Source: Paulinella micropora
Lineage: Eukaryota; Cercozoa; Imbricatea; Euglyphida; Paulinellidae
Assembly: GCA_019918135.1 (NCBI GenBank)
Contig: WBZZ01006267.1
Location: forward strand, 1 to 64,000
Direction of reading: 5' to 3'
DNA length: 64,000 nucleotides
The notes below the pieces were generated by a model, which saw nothing but the letters and a program-made list of their open reading frames with translations, searched no databases and was not told where the DNA came from. Each line of letters begins with the position of its first letter. The stretch's first letter is position 1. The position numbers were made by a program, and so were the translations under genes. Positions 10,866 through 22,120 of this stretch are shown here, piece by piece.

Positions 10866-11624
10866 GTGAAGTTTAACCCTAAAGTCACAGTGCTTTCTAA
10901 TGCTGTTGTGCAGACTGGGCCAACGCTTCCTCTATGTGAAAACAAAGATGTGGGTACACAGAGACTGCAGCCCCAAGGTAGTCTCATACCCGTTCATACA
11001 GCACGGTTACCAATGATAACTGATGCAAATAGGAAGGCGAGACTTGCGATGGAGGCGAGGAGGCCAATGGCAGACGTATCGCCTCGGCCAAGCAAACAAC
11101 CACGAACAGACTCAATGTCTACGGTCGCGGCGGGTGGCGAGCAAAAAGACAATGTGTGTACTCAAGTACCACAAGACAATGTCGCTCAAATAGTAAACGC
11201 ACCAGTACCGCAGAATAATAAAAATGTTAATGAGGTGAAGCAGGAGGAGAAGAAGGAGGAGTTGAAAAACTTAGAGACAAGACTCCAAAATTTGGAACGT
11301 AAAGTTCTTGTTCTCGCAGCCAATATACACAGGCCCGATGCTCTGTGTTATACGGAACTTTATTGTGAAACATTGAAGACAATATTAAAAGTTGGTAATG
11401 ATACGATGGCGAATATGAATATTGTCGGCAGGAAGTTTTTTAATCGATACCGGGACTGGGTGGACGTAAATATGAAAAAGTCAACGGGCACTCTCAAAGG
11501 AGTGAGCAGCCGGACGATCATCACGGGAATCATCACACTGACCTTTAAATTGAAATCCGCGAAGGAGAAGAGAACGATATTGATCCCTTCAACGCTACTG
11601 ACTCTTATGAGGCTTATGAGCTGA
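10866..11624 (+). CDS. Ty3 middle frame, possible protease region
   Basis: A 252-codon frame between the gag-like and pol frames. It has a Lys/Glu-rich helical segment around residues 120-150 and a compact beta-rich C-terminal part. By position a retropepsin-type protease would be expected near here, and the C-terminal part could be its start, but I do not see a clear catalytic triplet and leave it open. A parallel stretch occurs on the minus strand at 61433-62168. Confidence 0.5.
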   Translation: MKFNPKVTVLSNAVVQTGPTLPLCENKDVGTQRLQPQGSLIPVHTARLPMITDANRKARLAMEARRPMADVSPRPSKQPRTDSMSTVAAGGEQKDNVCTQVPQDNVAQIVNAPVPQNNKNVNEVKQEEKKEELKNLETRLQNLERKVLVLAANIHRPDALCYTELYCETLKTILKVGNDTMANMNIVGRKFFNRYRDWVDVNMKKSTGTLKGVSSRTIITGIITLTFKLKSAKEKRTILIPSTLLTLMRLMS

Positions 11625-11644
11625 GTCTAGCGACGGATCACAAG

Positions 11645-14600
11645 ATGGCCATCGCACATGAGGCACTTGAGGTGTACGTTCACCCCCATGTCGTAAGACC
11701 GGATGAACTGTCCTGGACCGACAATTGGGAATCCCAAGTGTGCACTGTCACAGTTCCGACATGCCATTGGGACAAAAAGTCTATTGATGACTTAATCGAG
11801 AAGCGAAAGGAGGAGATTATATGTGTCGCACAAAGAAGCCCGTCGTTGGCGAGATTCGCGGAAGGAGTAGGAACAGATGTCCATATTACTAACGGATACT
11901 GTTTCCATGCGAAAGTAGGAGAAGAAAAAAGGGAGGAGTTTGTACCAAGGAGAACGGGGCGAATCCCGGATACTCCACCAGAAACTATTAAAAGTTTTAT
12001 TACTGATTTCTGGGGTGACGAGCCCACGTGGCCGCGTTCACTAACTGAAGTGAAGAAATGCTTACGGACTTTATTCGAAAATAATAAGCCGTATACTATT
12101 ATCCTGCCATATAATGAGAAGGCGATATGGGCGCAGGAAATAAGGGACCGGCTTATTGATCATCCTATACCGGTACCCTCTCGCAAGCAACAGCTAGTGG
12201 TGGCTTGTCGTATGGGAACTCGTGAGCAGAGCAGTGCATACAAGCGGAAGCTCAGAGACCTCGACAAGTTGAAATTGATACCGCAAGCATTCACATGCTT
12301 TGATGGTTTTTACACCCGTAAAGCTCCTTTGCAATACGCGAGACTCATTGACATGCTGGTGGAGCTCGGTAAAGATGATGAGCCGGACATGGTCACGTAT
12401 GAAAAGACGGGCCTAGATGATGTCTCGGAAGAGGACTTAGGCTTGGAGGAGGACAGAGAACCCCTCAAGCAGCATAAGCAGATGTCTGATGAAGATTTTC
12501 AAGAGGCGGCGCGGAAAATATTGGAAGAAGGAGTAGGCACGGAGAAGGAGAAGGAGCTTTTAAAAGCCAAATTAGAGGCGAACAAGGAAATTTTTGACCC
12601 TCCACATGCAGGTGGTGTCAAGCCTGAAGATTTCACTGCGGTTATTTACAAAATACCGGGTGCGGAGCCGTCACCGGCACCACGAAATGCGAATTTGAGT
12701 ATACATGAGGCGAAGATAGCGGAGGAGCTAGCAAGACAGCTGCTCAATGAGGACTTTATTGAGAGATCAACATCCTCAATAGTCTCACAACCGAGAATAG
12801 TGCCGAAGCCAGGAGGAGAATGGCGCCTGACAGTTAACTATGCTCGTGTTAACAAGGTGCTGGAGGAAGAGAGAAATCCTCTCCCGACATTAGAAGAAGG
12901 AAGGAGAGTACTGCGGAATGCAAAATTCTATTCGGTCATTGACCTTAAGAATGGCTTCTGGCAGATACCACTGGAGGAAAAGTCCAGATTGCTGACGGCG
13001 TTTGTGGTGAGTATGGAGATATACCAATGGAAAGTGCTTCCGATGGGCCTCAAGCAAGCCCCAGGACTTTTCCAGAAGGCGATGCAGAAGATGTTGAGCA
13101 GTCAGTACGATGATTTGTCTGACGGTGGCTTTATGAGAAGGCGGGGACAGAAGGCGGGAGAATATGCATTTTGCTATATCGATGACATTATCGTATACTC
13201 TAACACAATGGAGGAGCATATCGATCATTTGTCCGATATATTCAGGCGCATCGGAGCTTTTGGCCTGAAGTGCAATCTAAAGAAGTGTCAACTTGCCAAG
13301 ACGAGTGTGACATACTTAGGGTACGAGATCTCCCATAATCGAGTCTCGATATCCAAAGAGAAGAGGGAGGAGATTATGAATCGACCGATACCGAAGAACC
13401 GCACTGAATTGCACTCATTCCTTGCGATGGCGCAACACTATAGCCAGTTTATACCCGATTGGGGTGCAACACGGGCTAAAGTGGAGAAAATGATAGATTT
13501 TGGAGACTTTGAGAAGTGGGACGAAGAGGCTTTGCAAGCGTTTCATGCGCTCAAAGATCTCATTTACAAAGACCCGAAAGACGGAGGACTGGTGTTAACG
13601 ATGCCCGACTTTACGAAACAATTCGTAGTCGATACAGACGCATCTAAGTTTGCGATTGGGGCTGTATTACAACAAGAGGATGAGGAGAAGAAATTACGCC
13701 CAATCATGTTTATTAGTAGGAAGTTGTGTGCGGCGGAGAGAAACTATTGCACAAGGCAAAGAGAGGCGTTGGCGGTAGTATGGGCCCTCAAGAGGCTCAG
13801 AGAGTATTTGTGGGGAGGACCTCAATTTACTGTCAGAACTGATCATCATAACCTGTTATGGTTGATGAATCATGAACAGACGGGACGCCTGGCGCGGTGG
13901 CAAGCGTTCTTGTCTTGTTTCGATTTTACAATGGTCCATCTACCGGGAAAGCGAAATGTGGTCGCTGATAGCCTCTCTAGGCTAGAGTTTAACTCAGAAG
14001 TATCGGCGTTGGTGTCCACGGTGGAGATGGAAGACTTGTCCACTGACAAGGTGTATGAGGTCAGCCACATTGAGGCGATGGAGATGGCGAGTGGAGTCCG
14101 ATATGACCGCACAGGTCTACGGTACAGTCCACAAGGCCCGGATCACGGGATATGTTGTGAGCTACATACCCAGGAGGACGCTGAGTGGTCCTATGAGGTA
14201 TATGAGAATGCGAAGGCGAACATAAGAGAGGAAGAGGAGACGCAGGAAGTTTATGCGGAGCCTCCTCAAGAGCGGAGAAGTGACCTAGACGATGACCCGG
14301 AGAGGATCGGGGTAAGGCTAGAAGATGGTACTATCCATATAGCCTCGCCTACCGCATGGAGGCAACAACAGGCTCAAGATCCGGAGTTTAAAGAACTGAT
14401 ACAGTTATATCAGAACCCGGATGAGCTACGGATGACGAAAGCGATCAAAGATCAGATGAAGGAGATGGGATGGAGAGATGGTCTACTGTGGTACAAGGGC
14501 CTTCACGGTCGCTATGCGTCACAGCCGGACAAATGGACCCTTTGGGTACCGGAGAGTCTGAGACGATTTATATTTGTCGCAGCCCACAATTGCCCACTTT

Positions 14601-16513
14601 TGGCGCATCCGGGTCGACAACGAATTCACATGTTCGTAGCGAGGCGATTCTGGTGGAAGAAGATGAAGGAGGAGATAGATCAGGCGGTGGATGCATGCAT
14701 CCCGTGCAAGATAAACAAAACACCACTGAAGGCAAATTTCGGCCTGATTGGCGAATTTCCTCTTCATGCGGGGATGTTTGAGTTTATACACATTGATCAT
14801 GTGGGACCTTTCCCAGAATCGAAGGATGGTTACAAATACCTCCTTACGGCTATTGACAGAGCCACCAACTATGTGTGGATCATCCCTGTCAAAGACGTTA
14901 CCGGCAAGACGACGGCCGAGGCGCTGATCGATAGGATCATCTCACAGATCGGAGTACCAAGAAAGATATGTTCTGATCGAGGCTCGGACTTTAATAACGA
15001 GGTCATCGACAAACTATCTAAGTATTACGGGATGAAATGGCAATATGTTACTGCCTATAACCCGCGAGCAAATGGGAAAATCGAGCGGGTACACAGACCC
15101 CTCAAAGCCTCGCTAAAGATGTATTGCACGAAGAAGGAGAATCAAAGAGCATGGGTCGAGGCAGCACCATCATTTGCGTTTGCAATGAACTGTCTACCCT
15201 CTACGGCGTTAGGAGGCTCGAAGAGCTCAATCTCGCCATATCAGTTAGTATATGGGCGTGAGCCTGATATCCCGACTTCGCTCCTTCACCCAAAAGACAC
15301 TTGGGCGGATGCGGATGAGTTGTTTGGGATGAGACTTAGAGTGAAGATGGAGGCGGAACAAATAGTCAGGGCGCATAGAGAGGCGGAGCGCCGAAAGACT
15401 GATGCTGAAGGGGTGCGACAAGCGCACTTGGATCAGATCAAGTTCCAGGTCGGGGATATTGTACTATTGTACCATCCTCAAGTCCCGAAGGGAGTCAGCT
15501 CTAAGCTGTTCACTCACTGGAAAGGACCTTATCAGATTATGGAACAGACGGGACCTCTGAATTACAAGATCAGGGGTAGAGGGAAGGTGCAAATTGTGAA
15601 TGTAAGAAGGCTGATTAAGTATGATCCCTTCTTACTGGAAGATGAATCCGTTGAGGAGGCGTTAAAACGGATGAAGGATGATTTCAAAGAGGTGCCGCCC
15701 ATCCACAAGGAGGCTGGCATAGACCAAGACGATGCTTATCGGGCACCGATAGCTGAGAAGGAGGAGAGTGAGGTGGACAGCAAGGAGAAGACTGACCGCA
15801 TAAGCGCGGTGGGGACTCAGTCCAAGTCTCCGCGAGAGCATAGCGGAAAGAAGGAGAAGATCACAGAGGCGCAGCTAAGGAGAGCGCGGAATGATCTTAT
15901 CAACGACCAACCGAGGAAGGCGATGAGGTCGATGAGATCAAAGGACGTCCACCAGGAGGAGGAGGGGACGGACACTGACCCAAACGCGGGCAACGTTGAG
16001 ATTGTCCATGAGCGATGGAAGGAAGGCGATGCGATAGCAACCATCGCATGGGTGAAAAATGTTTTCTATCTGATGAGACCAGCGGAACAACATGTCGCTG
16101 ATGACACTCTCTCAGACTTATACTTGATGCGGGTCGTGGCGGTCCCACGACAGATGCGTGTCACACGGACACTCAAAATATCATCAGCCGCAAAGATAGT
16201 ACAACCGATACTCCAGTTCTGGAGAAGTATGGACCCGGTTGAGGTTCCAAAGGCAAGACATTATCTGCCAGTATATAAAGACGCAAAAAGTCTCGAGACA
16301 TGGGATGATACAATTACTCCCAGAGACAAGGATTACACTGCGTGGACCATTCAGACACTGCCAAGAGGAGTGCTTGATGTCCCTTTTGAATTATCGTTGG
16401 GCGGAATCCCTAATAAGATCTGGGACATTCTCGAACAGTCAAAGTTCGATCTGACTTTTGTTGGTGGTCCTCCACCAGGCAAAGAAATCCGCGCCAGACG
16501 ACGAAGGCAGTGA
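11645..16513 (+). CDS. pol: Ty3 Pol: reverse transcriptase, RNase H, integrase
   Basis: A 1622-codon frame. The reverse transcriptase lies around residues 340-570, with the YIDD active-site motif near residue 510. RNase H follows with its DTDASKFAIGAVL motif near residue 660. The integrase has an H-x-H/C-x2-C zinc region near 980-1025, the catalytic Asp in HIDHVGPF near 1052, the second Asp in CSDRGSDFNN near 1110 and the Glu in ANGKIERVH near 1145. A chromo-like basic tail ends the protein. The domain order is that of the Ty3 group. In life it copies element RNA into DNA and inserts it. The frame looks whole. A second copy lies on the minus strand at 56606-61409. Confidence 0.93.
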   Translation: MAIAHEALEVYVHPHVVRPDELSWTDNWESQVCTVTVPTCHWDKKSIDDLIEKRKEEIICVAQRSPSLARFAEGVGTDVHITNGYCFHAKVGEEKREEFVPRRTGRIPDTPPETIKSFITDFWGDEPTWPRSLTEVKKCLRTLFENNKPYTIILPYNEKAIWAQEIRDRLIDHPIPVPSRKQQLVVACRMGTREQSSAYKRKLRDLDKLKLIPQAFTCFDGFYTRKAPLQYARLIDMLVELGKDDEPDMVTYEKTGLDDVSEEDLGLEEDREPLKQHKQMSDEDFQEAARKILEEGVGTEKEKELLKAKLEANKEIFDPPHAGGVKPEDFTAVIYKIPGAEPSPAPRNANLSIHEAKIAEELARQLLNEDFIERSTSSIVSQPRIVPKPGGEWRLTVNYARVNKVLEEERNPLPTLEEGRRVLRNAKFYSVIDLKNGFWQIPLEEKSRLLTAFVVSMEIYQWKVLPMGLKQAPGLFQKAMQKMLSSQYDDLSDGGFMRRRGQKAGEYAFCYIDDIIVYSNTMEEHIDHLSDIFRRIGAFGLKCNLKKCQLAKTSVTYLGYEISHNRVSISKEKREEIMNRPIPKNRTELHSFLAMAQHYSQFIPDWGATRAKVEKMIDFGDFEKWDEEALQAFHALKDLIYKDPKDGGLVLTMPDFTKQFVVDTDASKFAIGAVLQQEDEEKKLRPIMFISRKLCAAERNYCTRQREALAVVWALKRLREYLWGGPQFTVRTDHHNLLWLMNHEQTGRLARWQAFLSCFDFTMVHLPGKRNVVADSLSRLEFNSEVSALVSTVEMEDLSTDKVYEVSHIEAMEMASGVRYDRTGLRYSPQGPDHGICCELHTQEDAEWSYEVYENAKANIREEEETQEVYAEPPQERRSDLDDDPERIGVRLEDGTIHIASPTAWRQQQAQDPEFKELIQLYQNPDELRMTKAIKDQMKEMGWRDGLLWYKGLHGRYASQPDKWTLWVPESLRRFIFVAAHNCPLLAHPGRQRIHMFVARRFWWKKMKEEIDQAVDACIPCKINKTPLKANFGLIGEFPLHAGMFEFIHIDHVGPFPESKDGYKYLLTAIDRATNYVWIIPVKDVTGKTTAEALIDRIISQIGVPRKICSDRGSDFNNEVIDKLSKYYGMKWQYVTAYNPRANGKIERVHRPLKASLKMYCTKKENQRAWVEAAPSFAFAMNCLPSTALGGSKSSISPYQLVYGREPDIPTSLLHPKDTWADADELFGMRLRVKMEAEQIVRAHREAERRKTDAEGVRQAHLDQIKFQVGDIVLLYHPQVPKGVSSKLFTHWKGPYQIMEQTGPLNYKIRGRGKVQIVNVRRLIKYDPFLLEDESVEEALKRMKDDFKEVPPIHKEAGIDQDDAYRAPIAEKEESEVDSKEKTDRISAVGTQSKSPREHSGKKEKITEAQLRRARNDLINDQPRKAMRSMRSKDVHQEEEGTDTDPNAGNVEIVHERWKEGDAIATIAWVKNVFYLMRPAEQHVADDTLSDLYLMRVVAVPRQMRVTRTLKISSAAKIVQPILQFWRSMDPVEVPKARHYLPVYKDAKSLETWDDTITPRDKDYTAWTIQTLPRGVLDVPFELSLGGIPNKIWDILEQSKFDLTFVGGPPPGKEIRARRRRQ

Positions 16514-17341
16514 CAAAGAAACTATTTTTCTTTATGCGTCTCAAATAAACTGATTGATTGCCCACGGCGTATCATGATTTGATCATGCATCATCAGTTAT
16601 CAATATGAATATTAAAAAGACTCAGTGATATAACTTGGCATTCGATCGCAACATACGAGTGCGAAAGGTCGATCGACGATGATACTACACCGTATACGGG
16701 GATCGCTAGTGTATTGAGCGATGGTGTTCCCGGGTATGACCCTTTCCAAGTCCTGGGATGATGTTCTCGAAAATGAAATGTTCTCTGAAACTTTCATTAA
16801 ATTATTTTTTACGATAGATTATATACTGTCGTACCTGAGCACGGTCAATCTCTACTTGTGTCGGTATATCGCAGGGTCGGGTACATACACCTCGACTTCG
16901 GATATAGCTATTAGGACTGGCCCCCTAATACTATATCATAGGATATCCGCCTTATACAAGGGTATGTCATTAAAAAAGACAATGTACTTACGATCTCCCT
17001 GTGAATAATAATAATAATAATGATAATGATAAGAAGAAGAAGGAGATCAAAGGGGGAATCGTACTACAGCACCACGTTGCTTGTATTTTTTTATTAATTG
17101 TACGTTTGTTCTTGACATACTGCCGAAAAAAAAAATTGAGGGGAAGGAGTTCAAAATTTACAAGAAAGGCTAGAGAATCCGCTTTGACGTGCCGTATGAG
17201 GATATATTTATCGTCTTTTAGTGTCTATCCGTGGGTCGATGCGCTGTGTGGCATGACTCCATAGCGCATACTATTTGCAGAAAGAAATCAGAAGGTGTAT
17301 GACGAAAATGCTATTTCCGTCATAAAATCGGGAGGGGGTAC
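16514..17341 (+). other. Ty3 3' noncoding region
   Basis: About 830 bp between the pol stop and the 3' LTR. It holds no coding signal and ends with the purine run that would prime plus-strand synthesis. Part of it recurs reversed at 56413-56605. Confidence 0.7.
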
Positions 17342-17577
17342 TGTAGGCATCACCCCCCGGATAGCCGGTAAAAATACCTTTTCCTGGTGACAGGTGCACC
17401 AGCTTGTTTTTCAGTATTATTTGTCCGGATTGGACCTGATGCCATTTTATTCCTGGTCTGTTGCCGTTTTCCTTTTTGGCTTCACTGAGCTAATACAACG
17501 AGACATCATTCTCATTCTTGAGGACTGTGTTTGGTTGTATTACCGACTTTTTACGAGCTATCGTTGGGGGCATTACA
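17342..17577 (+). repeat. Ty3 element 3' LTR
   Basis: 236 bp, same ends and sequence as the 5' LTR apart from one A-run length difference. It is followed by GGAG, the second copy of the target duplication. Confidence 0.93.
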
Positions 17578-17581
17578 GGAG

Positions 17582-18740
17582 ACGAAGTCCAGGATCGCTG
17601 GAATAGGGTTCAGGCAGCCATCGTGGCAATACGAAAGGGTCGACTTGCCTACTTGCAGGGTTGAAATAGTGTGGTTGACATGTGCACTGGCGGCTCTGCA
17701 GGCCATGGACGTCTATGGCATGGACGAAGAGAGCGCCTTCCCTTAAGTAAAGCTGCATGTTCCAGTGTGGTTACAGCCTCCAGCGGGGTATACGCCACCC
17801 AACGTGTGGGAAGCCCTTGGTGGTGTCAACGGATTGAAGCCCTCCTGTCATATTTCTTGGAATGATAGAGTAGTTCCTACTCAAAAGAAGATGGGCTTCA
17901 GTCAGAGCGTCATTGAGCCCATACTGTTTGGGAGAATTGACGAGCAAACGAAAAAGACGGAGATCTTGACGTATCATGTAGATGACAACATACATGTGTC
18001 TGCGTCAGAGGAGAGCAGTCGGAAGTACGTCAGCAAGCTCAATCATGGGGGCAACGTGAAGGATCTTGGGCTGGTCAAGAAGTTCCTGTCTCTGGAGTTT
18101 GGGGTGCATCGTTCAGGGGGAGTGTTGATGATTACGATTCATCAGAGGGAATACATTGCGACGTTACTGGCCCGGTTCAAGAGGAGTGACGGACGCCAAT
18201 GGATGCCGGCTAAGACGCAGTGGCTGCCCGTGGGGTCGAAGATGGAGCCAGCAATGCTAGCATACTCGCCGCAAGAGATCGTTGGGAGCTACGTCTAGTT
18301 GAAGGCTACTGTGCCGGAGTCGGTTCTGCCGCTCAGTGTGTTGGCTGAGCATCAGTCAGACAGGGACAAGTTTGACTACCGGGCCGCTGAGCAGCTTCTG
18401 CGTTACTTCCTGTTCAGAATAGGGGGGTGACGTTCTCTTCCGATGGGAATCGCACTTTGGAGGCTGACTCCGACTCCTCGCTTGGGAACGGGAAGCACAG
18501 AAAGGACCGATAGAGCTTTATGAAGATAATGCACAAACTATCTTAGCAGCAGAAAGGTGAATGTCAGGACCACGTACTAAACACTTACCCCTAGAACTTC
18601 ATTTCATCCATCACGCACAGAGAGACAATGAGATTAAATTTGTAAAGGTAGGAACTAAGAAACAAATCGTAGATGTACTAACTAAACATATTCCTAAGGA
18701 TCAATTCGAATATATCGTTTGTAAGTTTATGGTAACACTG
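17582..18740 (+). mobile_element. Ty1/copia fossil, reverse transcriptase and RNase H remnants
   Basis: Coding remnants typical of copia pol. Around 17660-17760 is the segment preceding the reverse-transcriptase palm. 17765-18298 carries the 'QPPAGYTPP' and 'HVDDNIHVS' type signatures and the following thumb-like region. 18561-18735 carries the RNase H end with 'DVLTKHIPKDQF', a copia hallmark. It is an old element with several breaks, interrupted on its left by the Ty3 insertion. The purine tract and LTR start at 19308-19320 probably mark its 3' end. Confidence 0.85.
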
Positions 18741-19319
18741 TTTATATCTCAAGTCTGCAACTCACCATAAACACGCAAATTTACGCAAAGTCAGAACTTA
18801 TGTTGTTCTTTTGTGAGTTTTCTCTCTTTGAAGTGTGCAGTAAGTGTCATGCGCAGGTAGTTGAGCGGCATCTTCAACGGTGACGGTGTTCCCGTTGAAG
18901 TAGAGGTCGAGCGCGAGAGCGAGGCGTGTGGACTGTCCACCATCGATCGCTAGTCGCGGCAAGAGCGGGATATGGACATCAGCAGTCAGAGCGGTCTTCG
19001 CAAGGAGTAGTTTTTATCTTGGCGGAATGGCATTATTAACTAATTATATGTGACTCGCAGAGTCAGTAATGTAATTCAGCTACGCATGAGTATAATCACA
19101 TTGGATGATCTTTGAAGAAGCTTTAATCGACAAAGTCGAGATCTCAACTTGACGAGGCAACAACGATGGACTAACAGTGTTGGCTATTTACAAGTTTTGT
19201 GACCAAACACAATTCCAGTACTAATTGGGATGAAGGCCATTATCGCATTTCTTATAGTTATTAATCGTAGATGTATTGATTGATAATTTGCTCATTGACA
19301 TAGAATTAAGGGGGAGCGT
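18741..19319 (+). other. Copia 3' noncoding tail
   Basis: No gene is visible. It ends with 'aattaagggggagcgt', a polypurine tract of the type that precedes copia 3' LTRs in this window (compare 29231 and 55699). Confidence 0.55.
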
Positions 19320-19700
19320 TGGTAGGAAAACTACGTTTACGGAGGCTGTTAGTATTAATAATTGCTTTGTGACTGGTAAGTAATTTATTCGTATAGTTGA
19401 ATGACAGTATAGTTCTAGTCAATAATGGTAACGGACGTAACGGTCTATATTGGCATTTCAGGATTGGACAATAACAATTATTATGTAATAATTACAGTCG
19501 TGCGGACCGTAGGCTTCATTTCAGTTTCATTATTACCTTTGAGTTTGTCAGTTCTGCTATCTACTTGCCGCGCCGAATTAAAGTGTCGATTGGCATCGTG
19601 GCTTCTAACGGAGTCCCTCAGCAAACCGGAGTGTAAAGCTATTAGGTCAGTGAGTGACCGGGTAATTATTGTACCTAATCAACGAATATGTTAATATCGT
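19320..19700 (+). repeat. Probable copia 3' LTR
   Basis: It begins 'tggtaggaaaac' immediately after the polypurine tract. The right end is not defined because no second copy lies in the window; 19700 is a guess. Confidence 0.45.
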
Positions 19701-20160
19701 CCAGAAGAACTCATAACCAATGTAATAAAATCTCCGGTACTTCAAGTTGACATACGCCTGTTAGAGCTGGAACGCTTTAGTAGATCGCAGTTGATCAGGT
19801 TGTGAAAGTTTTACTGAGTAAGAACTTTTACCGCCAATTAAGCACTGATTTACTCATTATTGTAACTTGCCACCCATAGTGCTCAGTGGGAAGACGAAAA
19901 GATAGAATGGAAGAGTTAATTAAGAGGTGAAACATAAAAAGAAAAAAGAACCTTCAAAACTTGCCTGGTATGGACCACTCACTAATGTGCGTTCAGCTGA
20001 CCAGACATCACAGAATAACTTGAAGTTAATATATTAGCAGTGATGTAATAATGGACATTGCATCATTTCAACCATTTGATGTATTTGATTGAATTATGGA
20101 AGAAGTTCTCATCACAAAAATGCACATTACACAAAAATCCAACTCAAAAAAAAGTATTCC
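19701..20160. other. Intergenic spacer
   Basis: AT-rich sequence downstream of the copia fossil and downstream of the 3' end of the minus-strand phosphatase gene. No feature is supported. Confidence 0.4.
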
Positions 20161-22120
20161 TCATGGGAGAAAGTACAAGCACTCCGGCTTTACGGATCGG
20201 GTCGCATCAGATGGTGGAGGTGCCAACCACAAAACGCACAAGCTAATATCATCGTTTGCTTTGTTGCTGGGCAAGCCCTGTCGGACTACACATTCGGCTA
20301 CAATCTTTTCGCAGGTTTTCTGCAAGTCTGCTTTCTGATTTTGTTTGCCGACACGTTTCAAATCTGTGTGCAAAATCGACACCACGTCAGAGTAGGAGAG
20401 ATAGTCCCACAGTCCGTCGGAACCCAAAAGTAAAAATTCGTGGTCATCGAGTGTTACTTCCACTACGGCAGGCTCCGGGCTGACCAGATCGCTCTTAAGA
20501 CGCAAAGGCCCTCGACATTTGTACGCAATGTCTCCAAATGATCTTGAAACACTCTGACTACCTCCGCAGTAAATAAGTCGGCCTTTGCTCACGGAGCCTC
20601 CCCCTGCTTGGATTCGCTGAGTCTCATTTGGGTGATCAGGTTTGTGCATGCGCTTGTCGAAGACACTACGCAGATCAAAGGTATTCATGCCTCCTGGCAG
20701 GACAGTGGGAGCTCCTTCTGACTGCGAATCCTTGACTGTGTCCACTACGACTAATTCTGAATCACCCAAACACACAGCCACGGTGGACTGGCGAAAGAGT
20801 CCATTTGGTACCGTCACTACAAAGATGGCGGTGGTGCCACTCAGATCGCGATCAAGAGAGCGTGCCTTGCGCATCTGCATGGTCAAGAAGCGCTTGTCCA
20901 ACTCCAAACAGGCTTCCTTCACTATGGCACACAGGTCCATGGAGTTCCTTGTGCTTCCTTTGCTGGTTTGGGCCTCATGGAAAAGGCTAGGTTGAGCGGC
21001 GCTCCACGAATTTGAGTGCATGCTAGAAGGAGTACGATCTGGGATAGTCCCCGCAGAGAAAGACGAAGACGAAAGCGGAGGAGGTGAAGAGGCGGGCAGA
21101 GGAAGCGGAGGTGAAGAGGTGGGCAGAGGAAGCGGAGGAGGTGAAGAGGCGGGCAGAGGAGCAGAGAAGGCGGAAGACATCAATGGTTGCGATGTGGCGA
21201 GCGTTGTCATGAGGGTGGCAAAGGAATCACTCAGCTGCGAAAGATCCCCTAGCGGACTCGAGAGTGAATCGGATGAGGCAGACGTGAGAGGAGGACGGGT
21301 GATAGCGTCTCGGAGTTGCTCGTGGGAAGCAGAAGCAGGCATCATGCCAGCGTGTTGTGAGGTTAAGCTTCGGTAAGGCATAGCTTCGGATGATGGAGTG
21401 AGCCTTGGGGCACGGGAAAAGCCTACACGGTGCAAAAACGATGAGCGGCCAGGTTGCTGCAGAGCTCGTTGCATCTTTTCTTGCACCAAAGATGGGAGCT
21501 CGTGCGCAACGTACTCGGCACAGCACAGCACAGCCTGAGTAAGCAGGAAAGCAACACACCAAACGTTTGCGCATCAGTGTATGGGATGAAAACTTCAGCA
21601 CAACAAATCTTTGCGTTCCATGAGCATGCGTACCTTGCTGGGCAGGGAATTTTTTCTTTGAGCACGACTGGACTTGGCCGGTGCGGAGGTGGACTCTGTG
21701 GGCGTGCCTTGTTTGCTACCCGCGGTCACAGGAGAAGCTGCATCGTGGAACTCGATGCCACCGTGCCCGTCAAAGATGCCCAGAAATAGCATCGGGACCT
21801 GACCTGTTTCTATACACACAATTCATACAAGCACAATCAGAGAATGAAAATACACTTGTTGGAGTGTACGGTGAGTTATTTCAATCATACGTGCATATAT
21901 CCATGTATTAAATATGTAAAAGTTTACGTACATACATATTTATGCATGTATTTGTTTACTTGTCTGTATTCCCATGGACTCTTCAACTGTTAAGAAAACG
22001 AGAGCCGTTTTCAATCATACATGAGTATTTGTATGTGTGTCTGTTTGAGCCTGGTGGTGGCGCACCGTTGAAAACTTTCACTACGGCGCGGTCCTCGATC
22101 AAAGATGCCTTGGCAGGATC
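20161..22120 (-). CDS. PP2C-type protein phosphatase
   Basis: A Ser/Thr phosphatase of the metal-dependent PPM/PP2C family. Three exons join in phase on the minus strand: 22066-22120, 21634-21803 and 20161-21534, giving at least 532 residues. The first exon ends in an 'IEDRAVVKVFN' segment, and the second carries the metal-binding signature FLGIFDGHGG. The last exon has a long Ser/Pro/Leu-rich insert (about 21040-21340), then a 'GDSELVVVD' strand, 'SRSFGD', 'LLGSDGLWDYLS' and the final 'NDDISLCVLW' metal ligand region, all in family order. Introns are 99 nt (21535-21633) and 262 nt (21804-22065). The true start lies further upstream; an ATG-led stretch near 22445-22519 is a candidate first exon. 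Substrate is unknown. Confidence 0.9.
21055..21170 (-). repeat. In-frame minisatellite coding Ser/Pro/Leu repeats
   Basis: About four variants of a 24-30 bp unit ('ggcagaggaagcggaggtga' on the plus strand) lie inside the phosphatase coding exon. They encode repeated Pro/Leu/Ser motifs in an insert the PP2C family does not normally have at this point. Confidence 0.75.

Larger units (their letters stand above)
7098..17577 (+). mobile_element. Young Ty3-type LTR retrotransposon
   Basis: A 10.5-kb LTR element flanked by GGAG (7094-7097 and 17578-17581) and inserted into a copia fossil. The 5' LTR (7098-7334) and 3' LTR (17342-17577) begin TG, end CA and are identical by eye except for the length of one A run. 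A TGG-starting stretch two bases inside the 5' LTR is a candidate primer site, and a purine run (gggagggggta) precedes the 3' LTR. Inside are a large gag-like frame, a middle frame and a pol frame in the order reverse transcriptase, RNase H, integrase, which is the Ty3 order. It looks nearly whole with no obvious major break, and the near-identical LTRs make it very recent. Related fragments lie at 49869, 53556 and 56244. Confidence 0.93.

Noticed and set aside
20058-21376. Plus-strand frames across the phosphatase gene
   Set aside because: Antisense of the PP2C coding exon, which carries all family motifs on the minus strand.
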